Notes: generated by a model from the sequence alone, not told the origin. Shown: positions 37,267 to 46,728, counted from the first letter of the stretch. The stretch: DNA of 64,000 bases from Neobacillus sp. PS3-34 (GCF_030915465.1 NZ_CP133267.1:1649001-1713000); one strand, 5' to 3'. A program made the numbers and translations.

Positions 37267-37337
37267 TATACTAAATAAGAATGCAATAACAACATTCGTC
37301 ATAGTTTTCAAACACTTCTCTGCAATAGTCGAATTTC

Positions 37338-37366
37338 TGTGACTATTCTACAAAAAGTGCTATAAT
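37338..37366 (+). promoter_or_regulatory. Extended -10 promoter of the OPT gene
   Basis: TGCTATAAT (37358-37366) is an extended -10 box; TGTGAC at 37338 is a poor -35 at 17 bases. It lies 40 bases before the GTG start. Confidence 0.6.
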
Positions 37367-37405
37367 CGTTTTTGCTCTAAAAAAATGAACAGGTGGTGGA
37401 AATTA

Positions 37406-39295
37406 GTGTCAGATAATTCTAAGCAGAATAAGTTTGTTCCATATGTACCTGCATCGAAGTCACTGCCAGAATTAACTATAACAGCTATTATATTAGGGAT
37501 TATCCTTGCAGTTGTTTTCGGAGCAGCAAATGCCTATCTGGGCTTGCGCATCGGGTTAACCGTATCGGCTTCTATTCCAGCGGCGGTAATATCGATGGCC
37601 ATTCTTCGAGGTTTGTTTCGCCGAAATTCCATTTTGGAAAATAATATCGTGCAAACGATGACGACTGCTGGTGAGGCAATTGGTGCCGGAGCGGTATTTA
37701 CTCTGCCAGCTTTATTCCTTTGGCATATCGATGTCAGTCAGGGATTGATTCTTTTTATCGTACTAACCGGGGGCTTCCTCGGCGTATTTATGATGGTCCC
37801 TTTGCGCGACCTTTTAATCGTAAAAGAACACGAAATCCTTCCATATCCAGAAGGCACAGCCTGTGCTGAAGTATTAAAATCCGGTGAAGAAGGCGGCGCA
37901 AATGCCAAGCTAATCGGAATTGGATTACTTGTCGGCGCCATCGTAAAAGCTTTGGGAGACGGCTTTAAATTATTTAAAACCGAGGTCGAAACAGGCATTA
38001 CCGGTTTTAAAAATGCTGTGATCGGACTTGATGCCCTGCCATCCTTGCTTGGTGTCGGCTATATCATCGGCCCACGTGTAGCGGGTGAAATGCTGGGCGG
38101 CGGATTATTGGCATGGGTCGTTCTCATTCCAGCTATCAGCTTCTTTGGGGCAGACGCAACGACTGCCATTTTCCCGGCATCAGATCCAATCAGCAAGCTG
38201 GACGCGTGGGGCATCTGGGATGGTTATATCCGTTATATCGGTGCCGGAGCAGTTGCTGTTGGTGGTTTGATTACACTTGTTAAAACCCTGCCTACCCTAT
38301 TCGGTTCAGCGCTTGCCACTTTCAGAGGTGTACAAGCTAATCGCGGCACTGCGTTAACAAATGCACCGCGTACTGAAAAAGACATTCCTAAACTTTACGT
38401 GATTATCGGCATCCTGGCGATTATTTTAATCATTGCCTTCGCACCAGTTACACAGGTCGGCATCATTGGAGCGATTTCCATCGCTATTTTTGGATTCCTG
38501 TTCGTATCTGTCGCTTCCCGGATTGTCGGAATCGTAGGTAGTTCATCTTCCCCTGTCTCCGGTATGACTATTGCAACTTTATTGATTGTTACTCTTTTAT
38601 ATAAAGCAACCGGCTTTACAGGGAAAGAAGGAATGGTTGCAGCACTTATTGTTGCCGCAATCATTTGTACAGCATTGGCGGTTGCCGGTGACGTTTCACA
38701 GGATTTAAAAACTGGTCACATTGTTGGTGGTACTCCATGGAAACAGCAGGTTGCCATGATGATTGGAGTTGTCGCTTCTGCTGCTGTTATCGGTTCCATC
38801 TTGATTTTGATGGATAATGCCTATCACATGGGATCGGCTGACCTGCCGGCACCAAAAGCTGCACTGATGAAAATTCTCGCTGAAGGTGTTCTTGGTGGTG
38901 ACCTTCCATGGAATTTAATTTTCATTGGAGCTGCGATTGCGATTACACTTGAATTTTTCGGTTTGAACTCATTAGTTGTTGCTGTAGGTATTTATTTACC
39001 GGTTCATGTCAGCACACCGATTATGATCGGCGGTTTCGTCCGTTATTTCATCGACCGCTTTTCTAAAAATGATGAAGTGCGCAAAGAACGTGGCGACCGA
39101 GGAACACTTTTTGCATCCGGATTAATTGCCGGAGAATCATTAGTTGGTGTCATCATAGCCATTTTGATTTATGCGGGCGTTCCAGTTCCGGATGTGGCAA
39201 AGTCGCCTAGCGATTTGCTGCCATTTATCCTCTTCCTCATTCTTGCTGCAGCTCTTTGGTATGTGTCTTATAAGAGGAAAAACAGTAATGTTTAA
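37406..39295 (+). CDS. OPT-family oligopeptide transporter
   Basis: The 629-residue protein has about 15 membrane helices and the OPT signatures: FGAANAYLGLRIGLTVSASIPAAV near the N-terminus and PYPEGTACAEVLKSGE. OPT proteins import small peptides or metal-chelator complexes using the proton gradient. I place the start at GTG 37406, which has a GGTGG site 8 bases upstream; ATG 37385 has none. The stop overlaps the start of a PqqD-family gene (ATG at 39288), so the two are translationally coupled. Confidence 0.88.
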   Translation: MSDNSKQNKFVPYVPASKSLPELTITAIILGIILAVVFGAANAYLGLRIGLTVSASIPAAVISMAILRGLFRRNSILENNIVQTMTTAGEAIGAGAVFTLPALFLWHIDVSQGLILFIVLTGGFLGVFMMVPLRDLLIVKEHEILPYPEGTACAEVLKSGEEGGANAKLIGIGLLVGAIVKALGDGFKLFKTEVETGITGFKNAVIGLDALPSLLGVGYIIGPRVAGEMLGGGLLAWVVLIPAISFFGADATTAIFPASDPISKLDAWGIWDGYIRYIGAGAVAVGGLITLVKTLPTLFGSALATFRGVQANRGTALTNAPRTEKDIPKLYVIIGILAIILIIAFAPVTQVGIIGAISIAIFGFLFVSVASRIVGIVGSSSSPVSGMTIATLLIVTLLYKATGFTGKEGMVAALIVAAIICTALAVAGDVSQDLKTGHIVGGTPWKQQVAMMIGVVASAAVIGSILILMDNAYHMGSADLPAPKAALMKILAEGVLGGDLPWNLIFIGAAIAITLEFFGLNSLVVAVGIYLPVHVSTPIMIGGFVRYFIDRFSKNDEVRKERGDRGTLFASGLIAGESLVGVIIAILIYAGVPVPDVAKSPSDLLPFILFLILAAALWYVSYKRKNSNV

Positions 39296-39629
39296 GCTCG
39301 GAAAAGAAGAGAGGAACCTTCTGACGATGGTTCCTCTTTTACGGGAAAAAGTCCGTTACGATGAAGGTGAAGCATTATTAATTGTTGATCGAAGCAACCT
39401 TGTTGAACGCTTTTCTATTCGTTATTTAAAACAGCCTTCAGTAAGGAAAATTAAGCTTGATACATTTGGATCCTTTGTAATCAAGCAGACATTGGCGAAC
39501 AAAACAGTCGAAGAAATATCCCAATGTCTTTCCGAACAGTTCGGAGAAGACGCGGAACCAGCTCTTCCACGATTGATGAAGTTTCTGGAGATACTCGAAT
39601 CACAGGAATGGATCAGATGGGACGAGTAA
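39288..39629 (+). CDS. PqqD-family protein coupled to the OPT transporter
   Basis: The 113-residue protein has a PqqD-like fold: FSIRYLKQPSVRKIKLDTFGSFVIKQTLANKTVEEISQCLSEQFGEDAEPALPRLMKFLEILESQEWIRW. PqqD-type domains bind leader peptides of modified peptides. Here the partner is a peptide transporter and no modification enzyme is near. ATG 39288 overlaps the transporter stop, with AAGAGG upstream. A role in gating or peptide delivery to the transporter is an inference. It is the second PqqD-like domain in the window (the other is at 20860-22041). Confidence 0.82.
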   Translation: MFKLGKEERNLLTMVPLLREKVRYDEGEALLIVDRSNLVERFSIRYLKQPSVRKIKLDTFGSFVIKQTLANKTVEEISQCLSEQFGEDAEPALPRLMKFLEILESQEWIRWDE

Positions 39630-39633
39630 AAGA

Positions 39634-39666
39634 GAAGCCATGCATTGTTTGCATGGCTTTTCCTTT
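39634..39666. terminator. Shared terminator of pqqD-like and hxlR-like genes
   Basis: AAGCCATGC (39635-39643) pairs with GCATGGCTT (39651-39659), with Ts on both exits. Confidence 0.85.
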
Positions 39667-40017
39667 TTATTCGACTGGCTGGATGAGAACATCTTCTTTA
39701 TTTGGATATACCTTTTCTATATGCTGTTCTCCCCACATACAAAGGGAATCTAAAATATGCTTTAGCGACCATCCGTAGTCAGTGAGCGAGTATTCAACCT
39801 TTGGCGGCACCTGATTATATACCTCACGAAGGATAACATCATCCTCTTCTAATTCACGTAATTGCTGGGTAAGCATTTTCTGTGTAATTCCAGGCATAAG
39901 TTTCTTTAATTCACTGGTGCGTTTTTTCCCTTTTATAAGATGGCATAGAATGACTACCTTCCATTTCCCACCGATCACATCCAACGCTGCTTCAACTGGT
40001 ATATTATATTTTTTCAT
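39667..40017 (-). CDS. HxlR-family (DUF24) winged-helix regulator
   Basis: The 116-residue protein is a full HxlR-type regulator: AALDVIGGKWKVVILCHLIKGKKRTSELKKLMPGITQKMLTQQLRELEEDDVILREVYNQVPPKVEYSLTDYG. A Cys at about residue 25 (VVILCHLI) lies deeper than the Cys6-like redox sensor of YodB/HypR, so redox sensing is doubtful. AGGAGG lies 9 bases before ATG 40017. It is divergent from the MFS gene, and the intergenic region contains several palindromes that it probably binds. Confidence 0.9.
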   Translation of the reverse strand: MKKYNIPVEAALDVIGGKWKVVILCHLIKGKKRTSELKKLMPGITQKMLTQQLRELEEDDVILREVYNQVPPKVEYSLTDYGWSLKHILDSLCMWGEQHIEKVYPNKEDVLIQPVE

Positions 40018-40109
40018 TTTTGACGGCCTCCTCTACATTAATCACTATCTCAATGCATTTGTATACATAAATTTATGCACAATACGATTAATAGGAATCT
40101 CCGTTTTAA

Positions 40110-40295
40110 GGTCTATAGGAACTTTTAAGTTCCTATAGAACCTAAAAGTACGTACTTCCCATCAAACATTCTATGATTCATACTAACATACTGTTGGTGC
40201 GTATCAAACCGTTGGATTTATTATAACGTTACCACCAACAATCGAGTATAGGGTACTTTTAAGTGCCTACATTACTTTTAAGTGCGTACTTTTAT
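40110..40295. promoter_or_regulatory. Cluster of HxlR-type operator palindromes
   Basis: Four related sites lie between the divergent genes: CTATAGGAAC-TTTTAA-GTTCCTATAG (40113-40138, perfect), AAGTACGTACTT (40146-40157, perfect), GTACTTTTAAGTGCCTAC (40253-40270) and TTACTTTTAAGTGCGTACTT (40272-40291). The shared core CTTTTAAGT and GTAC ends suggest repeated binding of the HxlR-family regulator at both promoters. Confidence 0.6.
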
Positions 40296-40403
40296 TTTAA
40301 CAATGTATGATTCATAATAGCATTCATCGAGAGATTTTGGTGGACGGCGCCTTCACCGGATGCTTTCAATGCAATCATTCATAACAATTAAGGAGGAATT
40401 CCG

Positions 40404-41602
40404 TTGAGTTCACATACACTTACGCAAGAAAAAAAGGCGGAACACCCGCTCTAATGGCACTCGCAATTAGTGCATTTGGGATTGGTACCACAGAATTTGT
40501 CCCTGTTGGGTTATTGTCCACGATTTCGAATGATTTAAATATATCGATTACGTTAGCAGGATTGTTGATTTCTGGATATGCGATGGGAGTTGCCTTTGGA
40601 GCTCCAATTTTAACTGCTTTAACCAATAAGATGAGCCGCAAATCTTTGCTAATGGCATTAATGGTGATTTTTATTGTTGGTAACTCTGTCTCTGCGATTT
40701 CATCAAGTTTTGGTTTATTGCTAGTTGCACGTATTATTACCGCTTTTTCGCATGGAGTGTTCTTCTCAATTGGTTCCACTATTGCAGCTGATTTGGTTCC
40801 TGAGCATAAACGTGCCAGTGCGATTGCCTTTATGTTTACAGGATTAACTGTTGCTACTGTCACTGGAGTTCCGTTAGGTACATTTATCGGCCAGACATTT
40901 GGCTGGAGAGCAACCTTTTGGGGCGTTGCCTTTCTTGGCGTCATCGGCATCATTGCCAGTGCCATTTTAGTACCAAAAAATCTAAAGGATGCTCCGCCTT
41001 CTAAATTCAGTGACCAGATGAAGATACTTAAAAATGGTCCATTGCTATTGGCATTTGCCATTACGGCTCTTGGCTACGGCGGTACATTTGTTGCATTCAC
41101 CTATTTAACACCGATTCTTCAGGATATAACCGGGTTTACCCCAAAGGTAGTCAGTGTCATTTTATTAGTTTACGGAATTGCAGTTGCCATCGGAAACACA
41201 GTTGGCGGAAAAGCAGCCGACAAAAATCCTTTAAAAGCATTATTCTGGATGTTTGTTGCTCAAGCAATCATTTTGGTAATTCTTACATTTACTGCACCGT
41301 TTAAAATCGCGGGAGTCATTACCATCTTCTTATTGGGCTTGTTGGCCTTTATGAACGTACCTGGACTCCAGGTATTAGTTGTGAAGCTTGCAGAACGCCA
41401 TGCGCCTTCTGCTGTTAACGTCGCTTCAGCATTAAACATTGCCGCTTTCAACGTAGGAATTGCAATTGGCGCTTTTGTAGGGGGACTTATTGTAGATTCC
41501 ATCGGTTTAATTCACACACCATGGATTGGCGGGGTCATGGTACTTGGAGCTGTTTTATTAACAGCTTGGAGTGCTATGATTGAAAAAAGGACTGCTAAAT
41601 AA
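40404..41602 (+). CDS. MFS efflux transporter (AraJ/YdhP-type DHA1 family), frameshifted near the start
   Basis: The repaired protein has 399 residues and 12 membrane helices. FGIGTTEFVPVGLLSTISNDL opens helix 1, and NKMSRKSLLMALMVIFI is the cytoplasmic loop 2-3 motif A. The family exports drugs or sugars. A perfect AGGAGG at 40391 points to TTG 40404 as start; the frame then breaks at 40439-40440 (GG, three G restore it). Without repair the first available start is ATG 40454, which has no site and would remove the N-terminal tail. It is divergent from, and probably controlled by, the HxlR-family gene. Confidence 0.85.
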
Positions 41603-41620
41603 ATGATTATAAGACAGATT

Positions 41621-41653
41621 GAGCCGCATACTATAATGGAATGCGGCCCTTTT
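41621..41653. terminator. Terminator between MFS gene and thrE pair
   Basis: GCCGCAT (41623-41629) pairs with ATGCGGC (41641-41647), followed by CCTTTTATC on the plus strand. Confidence 0.7.
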
Positions 41654-41654
41654 A

Positions 41655-42104
41655 TCATCCTTTCACTTTTTGCTGGAGCTGAATTTTACGAATAATCTGG
41701 TTGATCACTTCAGAAAAAACAAGCCCAAAAGCAATGGAACCTGAGAGCATGAATGCCTTTGCAGCAAGAGTGAGGGCTGAACCGTAATCATTTTCAACGA
41801 AGTTTCTCATCGCATCATATGCAAGGCCTCCCGGCACTAATGGAATAATGCCGGCAACACTAAAAATAATGACCGGGGTCTTATATATTTTGGCTAAAAC
41901 ATGGCTGATAACCGCAACGAAAAAGGCTGCGGCTAAAGTGGCTAAAACCGTATCAGCTTGATTGTTCACCATCACCACATAAATAAGCCAGCCAACCATC
42001 CCGACTAAACCGCATTTAATCAAGGACTGCTTTGGAGCATTGAAAATGACGCCAAAGGCACCTGTTGCAATAAAGCTTGTTATTAACTGCTCAATAATGT
42101 TCAT
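41655..42104 (-). CDS. Threonine/serine exporter ThrE, small half (YjjB/DUF3815 type)
   Basis: The 149-residue protein has four to five membrane helices and the segment FSVAGIIPLVPGGLAYDAMRNFVENDYGSALTLAAKA, diagnostic for the C-terminal half of ThrE. In many bacteria ThrE is split into two genes, as here. GGAGGGTG precedes ATG 42104. It follows the large half by 16 bases, so they form one operon. Export of threonine or serine is by homology; some YjjP/YjjB pairs export succinate. Confidence 0.85.
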   Translation of the reverse strand: MNIIEQLITSFIATGAFGVIFNAPKQSLIKCGLVGMVGWLIYVVMVNNQADTVLATLAAAFFVAVISHVLAKIYKTPVIIFSVAGIIPLVPGGLAYDAMRNFVENDYGSALTLAAKAFMLSGSIAFGLVFSEVINQIIRKIQLQQKVKG

Positions 42105-42120
42105 TTGCACCCTCCATTGC

Positions 42121-42882
42121 TTACAAAAATGACAATACGACCGCTATTCCGGAACCAATCGCAAACGCAGTCAAAAATGCTTCAGCCCCTTTTGAAAGCC
42201 CTGATACAAGATGTCCCGCCATTAAATCCCGCACTGCATTGGTTATAAGGAGACCTGGTACCAACGGCATCACTGATCCAATAATGATTTTATCGAGCTC
42301 ATGGCCTACGCCGGATTTTACAAATAAAAATGACAGAAGCCCTATTATAAATGAAGCAAGAAACTCTGAAAAAAACTTGATTGGAACAAGCCTGTGGAAA
42401 TAAACCAGTCCAAGAAATCCTAGTCCGCCTGCTATTAAGGAAGGGAAAAAGTCATACCAGGTTCCATTAAACATGATAAGGAAACATCCGCTTGCAATCG
42501 AGGCTGCCGCAACCTGTATAGAAAATGGGAAAGTTAGGTTTAATGAATCAATTTCATTTAAAAGGCCGCTTGCTTCACTTAGACCTACCTCACCATTGCT
42601 TATTCTCCGCGAAATACTGTTTACCATAGTCACCTTTTTCAAATCGGTCGACCGCTCGGAAATGCGTATCAGTTTTGTTTTCGTTGGCTCATTACCCTCT
42701 GCCGAAAAAATGATTCCTGTAGGTGTAACATAGCTATGTGATTGGCGTATGCCAAAAAAGGAAGCCATTCTCGTCATCGTATCCTCTACCCGATACGTTT
42801 CGGCACCGCTTTGAAGCATAATTTTGCCGGCCAGCAAACATACTTCCATTACTTCATCTGTTGAATGTTCCTGTATATCCAT
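42121..42882 (-). CDS. Threonine/serine exporter ThrE, large half (YjjP/DUF1212 type)
   Basis: The 253-residue protein starts with a cytoplasmic segment (CLLAGKIMLQSGAETYRVEDTMTRMA, the DUF1212 hallmark) and then has five membrane helices. ATG 42882 is chosen because a GGGGG site lies 6 bases upstream; the in-frame start at 42906 has none. It is the first gene of the pair. Confidence 0.87.
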   Translation of the reverse strand: MDIQEHSTDEVMEVCLLAGKIMLQSGAETYRVEDTMTRMASFFGIRQSHSYVTPTGIIFSAEGNEPTKTKLIRISERSTDLKKVTMVNSISRRISNGEVGLSEASGLLNEIDSLNLTFPFSIQVAAASIASGCFLIMFNGTWYDFFPSLIAGGLGFLGLVYFHRLVPIKFFSEFLASFIIGLLSFLFVKSGVGHELDKIIIGSVMPLVPGLLITNAVRDLMAGHLVSGLSKGAEAFLTAFAIGSGIAVVLSFL

Positions 42883-42978
42883 CGTATTCCCCCGATACCA
42901 ATCCAAATCCGAACTCTCGTTAAATGTCCTTTACAGTTTAAATGAAAACATAAAGGAGAATCAAATATTGAATTAAAA

Positions 42979-43010
42979 AACAGCCTCCAAATAAACAACT
43001 GGAGGCTGTA
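42979..43010 (-). terminator. Terminator of the PAS-GGDEF-EAL gene
   Basis: CAGCCTCCA (42981-42989) pairs with TGGAGGCTG (43000-43008); the minus-strand exit is T-rich. Confidence 0.85.
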
Positions 43011-43014
43011 CATT

Positions 43015-44895
43015 TTATGAAGTATATGTAACCGGTCTTACTTCATTAAGCAATTTCTCTACTTCTTCAGGAGCTAAGGGCTTACTGAATAAATACCCCT
43101 GCATAAGACTGCAGTTAAGTGATTGTAAAAAGAGTGATTGCTTTTCTGTCTCAACGCCTTCCGCTATTACTTGCAGATTAAGGTTTTTTGCCATGGTAAT
43201 AATAGAGGAAATAATAGCTTCACTTGCCGGGTCTCTTCCAACTTCCACAATGAATTCCCTGGCAATTTTAAGTGTATCAATTGGAAAGTTCGTTAAATAA
43301 GAAAGGGATGAATAACCCGTCCCGAAATCATCTACTGAAATGGTTACACCTAATGACCTGATTGAGGTTAATTTTAAGTTTAAAAGTATCCGGTCTTTTG
43401 CAGCAATTCCCTCTGTTATTTCCAAGTCCAGCAAATCCGGCTTCAGCCCGGTTTCCTTCAGCACTGCTTCGATCGTTTTCACCAGATTCTTTTGATAAAA
43501 ATGCCTTGGCGACAAATTCACACCGACTTTAATATCGTATCCGGCATTACACCAGTTTTTCGCTTGAAAACAAGCCGTTCTTAGCACCCACTCACTAATC
43601 GGTATGATGACTCCCGTCTCTTCTGCGATTGGTATAAATTCAGCGGGAGAAACCATTCCTAAAATAGGATGCTGCCATCTTAACAAGGCCTCAACCCCGG
43701 TCATTCTGCCAGCCACCGTATCCATTTGCGGCTGGTAATGAATAATAAATTGGTTGTGCTCTAAAGCAAGATAAAGGTCTTTCTCGAGCGTTAATCTCCG
43801 TGCTGGCCCTTCACTCATTTGAGCAGAATACAATCTATATCCGTTTTTGCCATTTTCCTTCACCCTGTACATAGCAATATCCGCATTTTTCAATAACTCT
43901 TCTACAGTCCCTCCGTCATTGGGATAAATGGAAATGCCAATACTTGAGGAGAGAAGAAGCTCATGGCTATTTATGAAAAAAGGCTTTTTAAGAGCGTTGA
44001 TTATTTTTTCAGCTGTATCGATAACATTTTCAACTTTGTAAACCCCTTTAGCAAGAAGGACAAACTCATCGCCGCCCTGTCGGCCAATTACCTCATTCGA
44101 AGATAACAGCACTTCCAGCCGCCTTGCCGCAATGCCCAACAATTGGTCACCCAAATTATGGCCTAATGTGTCATTAATAATTTTGAATCGATCAAGGTCA
44201 ATAATCATAATTGCATGCATTTCATCAGGCTCTTCGAGGATTGCCTGTTTTAGAAGAGCTTCAAACATTCTCCTATTTGGCAGCCCGGTCAACAAATCAT
44301 GAAAAGCCATATGGCGGATTTTTTCTACATTATTCTTATTCTCTGTTATGTCCTTGCCAATTCCGAATACGCCCGTTATTTGTTCTCCAATCATAATCGG
44401 AACGACTGTAAAGGAGGCAATCGAAGAAAAGCCCTCTTTTCCCTTAATTCCTATTTCGAATTTTTGTGGATTTCCCCCTGTTGCTTCACAAAAATGTTCC
44501 CAAATCGTTTCTTTATTTCCATCACTAACGATACTTAAAAAATGCTTACCCGCCAATTCTTCATTTCCATATCCTAAGAGGTTTCTGCAAGCATGGTTGG
44601 CAGAGGTGAAAATCCCATTTAAATCGATTGAAAAAACAGCATCTGGATGGTTGTGGAAAAGTGAGCGATAGCGCTGTTCGTTTATTTCCAATTCCCTCGT
44701 TCCATTTTGATATTTTTTCAATAGTCCCTTGTTCTCCAGAATGATAACTGCCTGTCTGAATACGATCAAAATAGATATGCTTCCAGCCAAGACATGGATT
44801 CCACTATCTTTTTCCCAATAGAAAATCCAAGCGTGGAAAAGCAGCACAAATAAAATGATGAAACAGAATAATACGGTCCTTCGTATACTCTTCAT
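43015..44895 (-). CDS. Membrane PAS-GGDEF-EAL protein (c-di-GMP turnover)
   Basis: The 626-residue protein has two N-terminal membrane helices (about 7-52), a PAS domain (about 75-190), a GGDEF domain with an intact GRQGGDEFV active site and an EAL domain with VEALLRW, DDFGTGYSSL and EGVET. Both synthesis and hydrolysis of cyclic-di-GMP look possible. A c-di-GMP-I riboswitch with a terminator lies in its leader (44944-45089), giving direct feedback. ATG 44895 follows GGGGTG. It is monocistronic. Confidence 0.92.
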   Translation of the reverse strand: MKSIRRTVLFCFIILFVLLFHAWIFYWEKDSGIHVLAGSISILIVFRQAVIILENKGLLKKYQNGTRELEINEQRYRSLFHNHPDAVFSIDLNGIFTSANHACRNLLGYGNEELAGKHFLSIVSDGNKETIWEHFCEATGGNPQKFEIGIKGKEGFSSIASFTVVPIMIGEQITGVFGIGKDITENKNNVEKIRHMAFHDLLTGLPNRRMFEALLKQAILEEPDEMHAIMIIDLDRFKIINDTLGHNLGDQLLGIAARRLEVLLSSNEVIGRQGGDEFVLLAKGVYKVENVIDTAEKIINALKKPFFINSHELLLSSSIGISIYPNDGGTVEELLKNADIAMYRVKENGKNGYRLYSAQMSEGPARRLTLEKDLYLALEHNQFIIHYQPQMDTVAGRMTGVEALLRWQHPILGMVSPAEFIPIAEETGVIIPISEWVLRTACFQAKNWCNAGYDIKVGVNLSPRHFYQKNLVKTIEAVLKETGLKPDLLDLEITEGIAAKDRILLNLKLTSIRSLGVTISVDDFGTGYSSLSYLTNFPIDTLKIAREFIVEVGRDPASEAIISSIITMAKNLNLQVIAEGVETEKQSLFLQSLNCSLMQGYLFSKPLAPEEVEKLLNEVRPVTYTS

Positions 44896-44943
44896 TACTA
44901 CACCCCAGCTGAATCTCTCTTAGTTGAAAATTCACTTTTAACA

Positions 44944-45089
44944 TAAAAAAACTGCCTTGAATAAAGCAGTTACCAATCTACAATCTATATCCTCATATAG
45001 TATTCAGATATATTGGTAACCCGGCTGCCATAGCGGTAAACACCTTCCACCGTAGCTTTGCGTCTTCATCTTTCAATGAATTTGCCTTT
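44944..45089 (-). promoter_or_regulatory. c-di-GMP-I (GEMM) riboswitch with intrinsic terminator
   Basis: On the minus strand the aptamer runs from AAAGGCAAATTC (45089) through GACGCAAAGCTACGG and ends GGCAGCCGGGTTACC (about 45015), all consensus GEMM elements. Downstream, AACTGC/GCAGTT plus a T7 tract forms a terminator (44944-44966). GTTACCAAT at the aptamer 3' edge is perfectly complementary to ATTGGTAAC, which overlaps the terminator's 5' arm. Ligand binding should hold the 3' edge in the aptamer and let the terminator form, an off-switch for the GGDEF-EAL gene. Confidence 0.93.
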
Positions 45090-45230
45090 ATCATTTATCT
45101 AATTATGGATAATTATTAGGATAATTGTATCACACGCAGTAGGAATATAGATTTATTTTTTGTTATTTTCTTGTTATTTTATACAGAAAATTATTACTTT
45201 GATGTAAATAAATGTATATTTATTCAATTA

Positions 45231-45262
45231 TAAATTCAATCAAACGTTTGATTGAATTTTTT
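45231..45262. terminator. Terminator of the amino-acid ABC operon
   Basis: A 24-bp palindrome, AATTCAATCAAA-CG-type with TTTGATTGAATT, is followed by Ts on the plus strand and a T/A-rich tract on the minus strand. Confidence 0.65.
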
Positions 45263-45265
45263 ACA

Positions 45266-45988
45266 CTATAAAATCTTGCTTAAGAAGGCTTTTGTGCGTT
45301 CTTGCCGTGGATTTTCAAAAAGCTCCTGCGGAAGGTTTTCCTCTATAATGTTGCCTGCATCCATAAAAATCACCCGATCTCCAACCTCCCGGGCAAATCC
45401 CATTTCATGGGTAACGACGACCATCGTCATGCCTTCTTTTGCCAGTTGTTTCATAACCTCAAGCACCTCTCCAACCATTTCCGGATCCAGTGCAGAGGTG
45501 GGCTCATCAAAAAGCATAATCTTCGGCTCCATCGCAAGCGCCCTTGCAATAGCGACACGTTGTTTTTGCCCTCCTGAAAGAGAACTTGGATATACATTTT
45601 CTTTATCCTCAAGGCCAACCTTCCTCAGCAATTTTTTTCCTTTTTCCAATGCTTCAGTTTGAGACACTTTCCGTACTTTCATTGGTGCAAGAATGATATT
45701 TTCCATCACTGTCTTATGCGGGAACAAGTGAAAATGCTGAAATACCATACCGACCTCTGTCCTTATTTCATTGATATTCGTTTTTTTATCAGTTATATCC
45801 ATTCCTTCAATCATCACTTTTCCACCTGATATGGTTTCAAGCATATTGATGCATCGAAGAAATGTTGATTTGCCTGAACCTGAAGGGCCGATCACCACCA
45901 CTACTTCACTAAGCCCTACTTCAAGGCTGACATCTTTTAGAACTACATGAGATCCAAATGTCTTCTTTAGATTTTCAACTTTAATCAT
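45266..45988 (-). CDS. Polar amino acid ABC transporter, ATP-binding protein (ArtR/GlnQ type)
   Basis: The 240-residue ATPase has Walker [10 protein letters not shown], signature [15 protein letters not shown], Walker [15 protein letters not shown] and the family motif [19 protein letters not shown]. Length equals ArtR/GlnQ. Its ATG overlaps the permease stop (ATGA). It is the last gene of a binding protein-permease-ATPase operon. Arginine or glutamine/cystine are the likely substrates; the sequence does not decide. Confidence 0.9.
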   Translation of the reverse strand: MIKVENLKKTFGSHVVLKDVSLEVGLSEVVVVIGPSGSGKSTFLRCINMLETISGGKVMIEGMDITDKKTNINEIRTEVGMVFQHFHLFPHKTVMENIILAPMKVRKVSQTEALEKGKKLLRKVGLEDKENVYPSSLSGGQKQRVAIARALAMEPKIMLFDEPTSALDPEMVGEVLEVMKQLAKEGMTMVVVTHEMGFAREVGDRVIFMDAGNIIEENLPQELFENPRQERTKAFLSKIL

Positions 45989-46641
45989 TCCGTATCCAGC
46001 CTTCTTTCAAGACGATTTAATAGGAAGCTGAGCGATAGGGTCAATGCCAGATAGATGACTGCTGCTGTTAGATAAGGTTCCCACACACGGAAATACTGGC
46101 CTGCCATTGCCCTTCCCCAATACATCATTTCAGGGGCGGCGATGATGGCAGCAAGGGAGGATTCTTTAATTAATACAACAAACTCGTTTCCAAGCGGAGG
46201 GATCATTCTTTTAAATGCCTGGGGAAGAATGATATATTTCATCGCCTGGGTATGGCCCATTCCCAGCGATCGTGCCGCTTCCATTTGCCCCTTGTCAATC
46301 GACTGGATGCCAGCTCTAAATATCTCGGCAATATACGCTGCAGAGTTTAGAGAAAGAGCAATGATAGCTGCCGCAATGGCATTGGTTTTGCCGGTGAATA
46401 ACGGGACAATACCAAAATGAATCAGTAGAATCTGGACAAAAAGGGGCGTTCCTCTAAAAAAGGTGATATAAGCCTCGAAGGGGAAAGCCAGCCATTTATT
46501 ACGCATCATCTTTCCAAGCCCAATTAACAGCCCCAACCCTGTCCCCAAGACAATTCCTGCCAGAGAAAGGGCAATGGTAAGCAAGGTTCCTTTAAATAAC
46601 AGCGGCCCATATTCAATAATAATGTCAAAACGAAAGTTCAT
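45985..46641 (-). CDS. Polar amino acid ABC transporter, permease (ArtQ/GlnP type)
   Basis: The 218-residue permease has five membrane helices and the EAA loop [37 protein letters not shown], which contacts the ATPase. The segment [21 protein letters not shown] is the family's N-terminal signature. AAGGGAAG precedes ATG 46641. A terminator-like hairpin separates it from the binding-protein gene upstream. Confidence 0.9.
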   Translation of the reverse strand: MNFRFDIIIEYGPLLFKGTLLTIALSLAGIVLGTGLGLLIGLGKMMRNKWLAFPFEAYITFFRGTPLFVQILLIHFGIVPLFTGKTNAIAAAIIALSLNSAAYIAEIFRAGIQSIDKGQMEAARSLGMGHTQAMKYIILPQAFKRMIPPLGNEFVVLIKESSLAAIIAAPEMMYWGRAMAGQYFRVWEPYLTAAVIYLALTLSLSFLLNRLERRLDTE

Positions 46642-46663
46642 TACATCACTTCCCTTATATTAG

Positions 46664-46684
46664 AAAAACTCGGCGAGTGCCGAG
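46664..46684 (-). terminator. Intra-operon terminator (partial) between binding protein and permease genes
   Basis: CTCGGC (46669-46674) pairs with GCCGAG (46679-46684) around a 4-base loop, followed on the minus strand by TTTTTC. It should lower expression of permease and ATPase relative to the binding protein. Confidence 0.65.
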
Positions 46685-46728
46685 CCTTAAGGCGACGGAT
46701 GCCGCACCTGAAATGCAATTTATTTCTT

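Noticed and set aside
45231..45262. Palindrome CAATCAAACGTTTGATTG as a regulator site
   Set aside because: It lies after the end of the ABC operon, followed by Ts; a terminator is the simpler reading.
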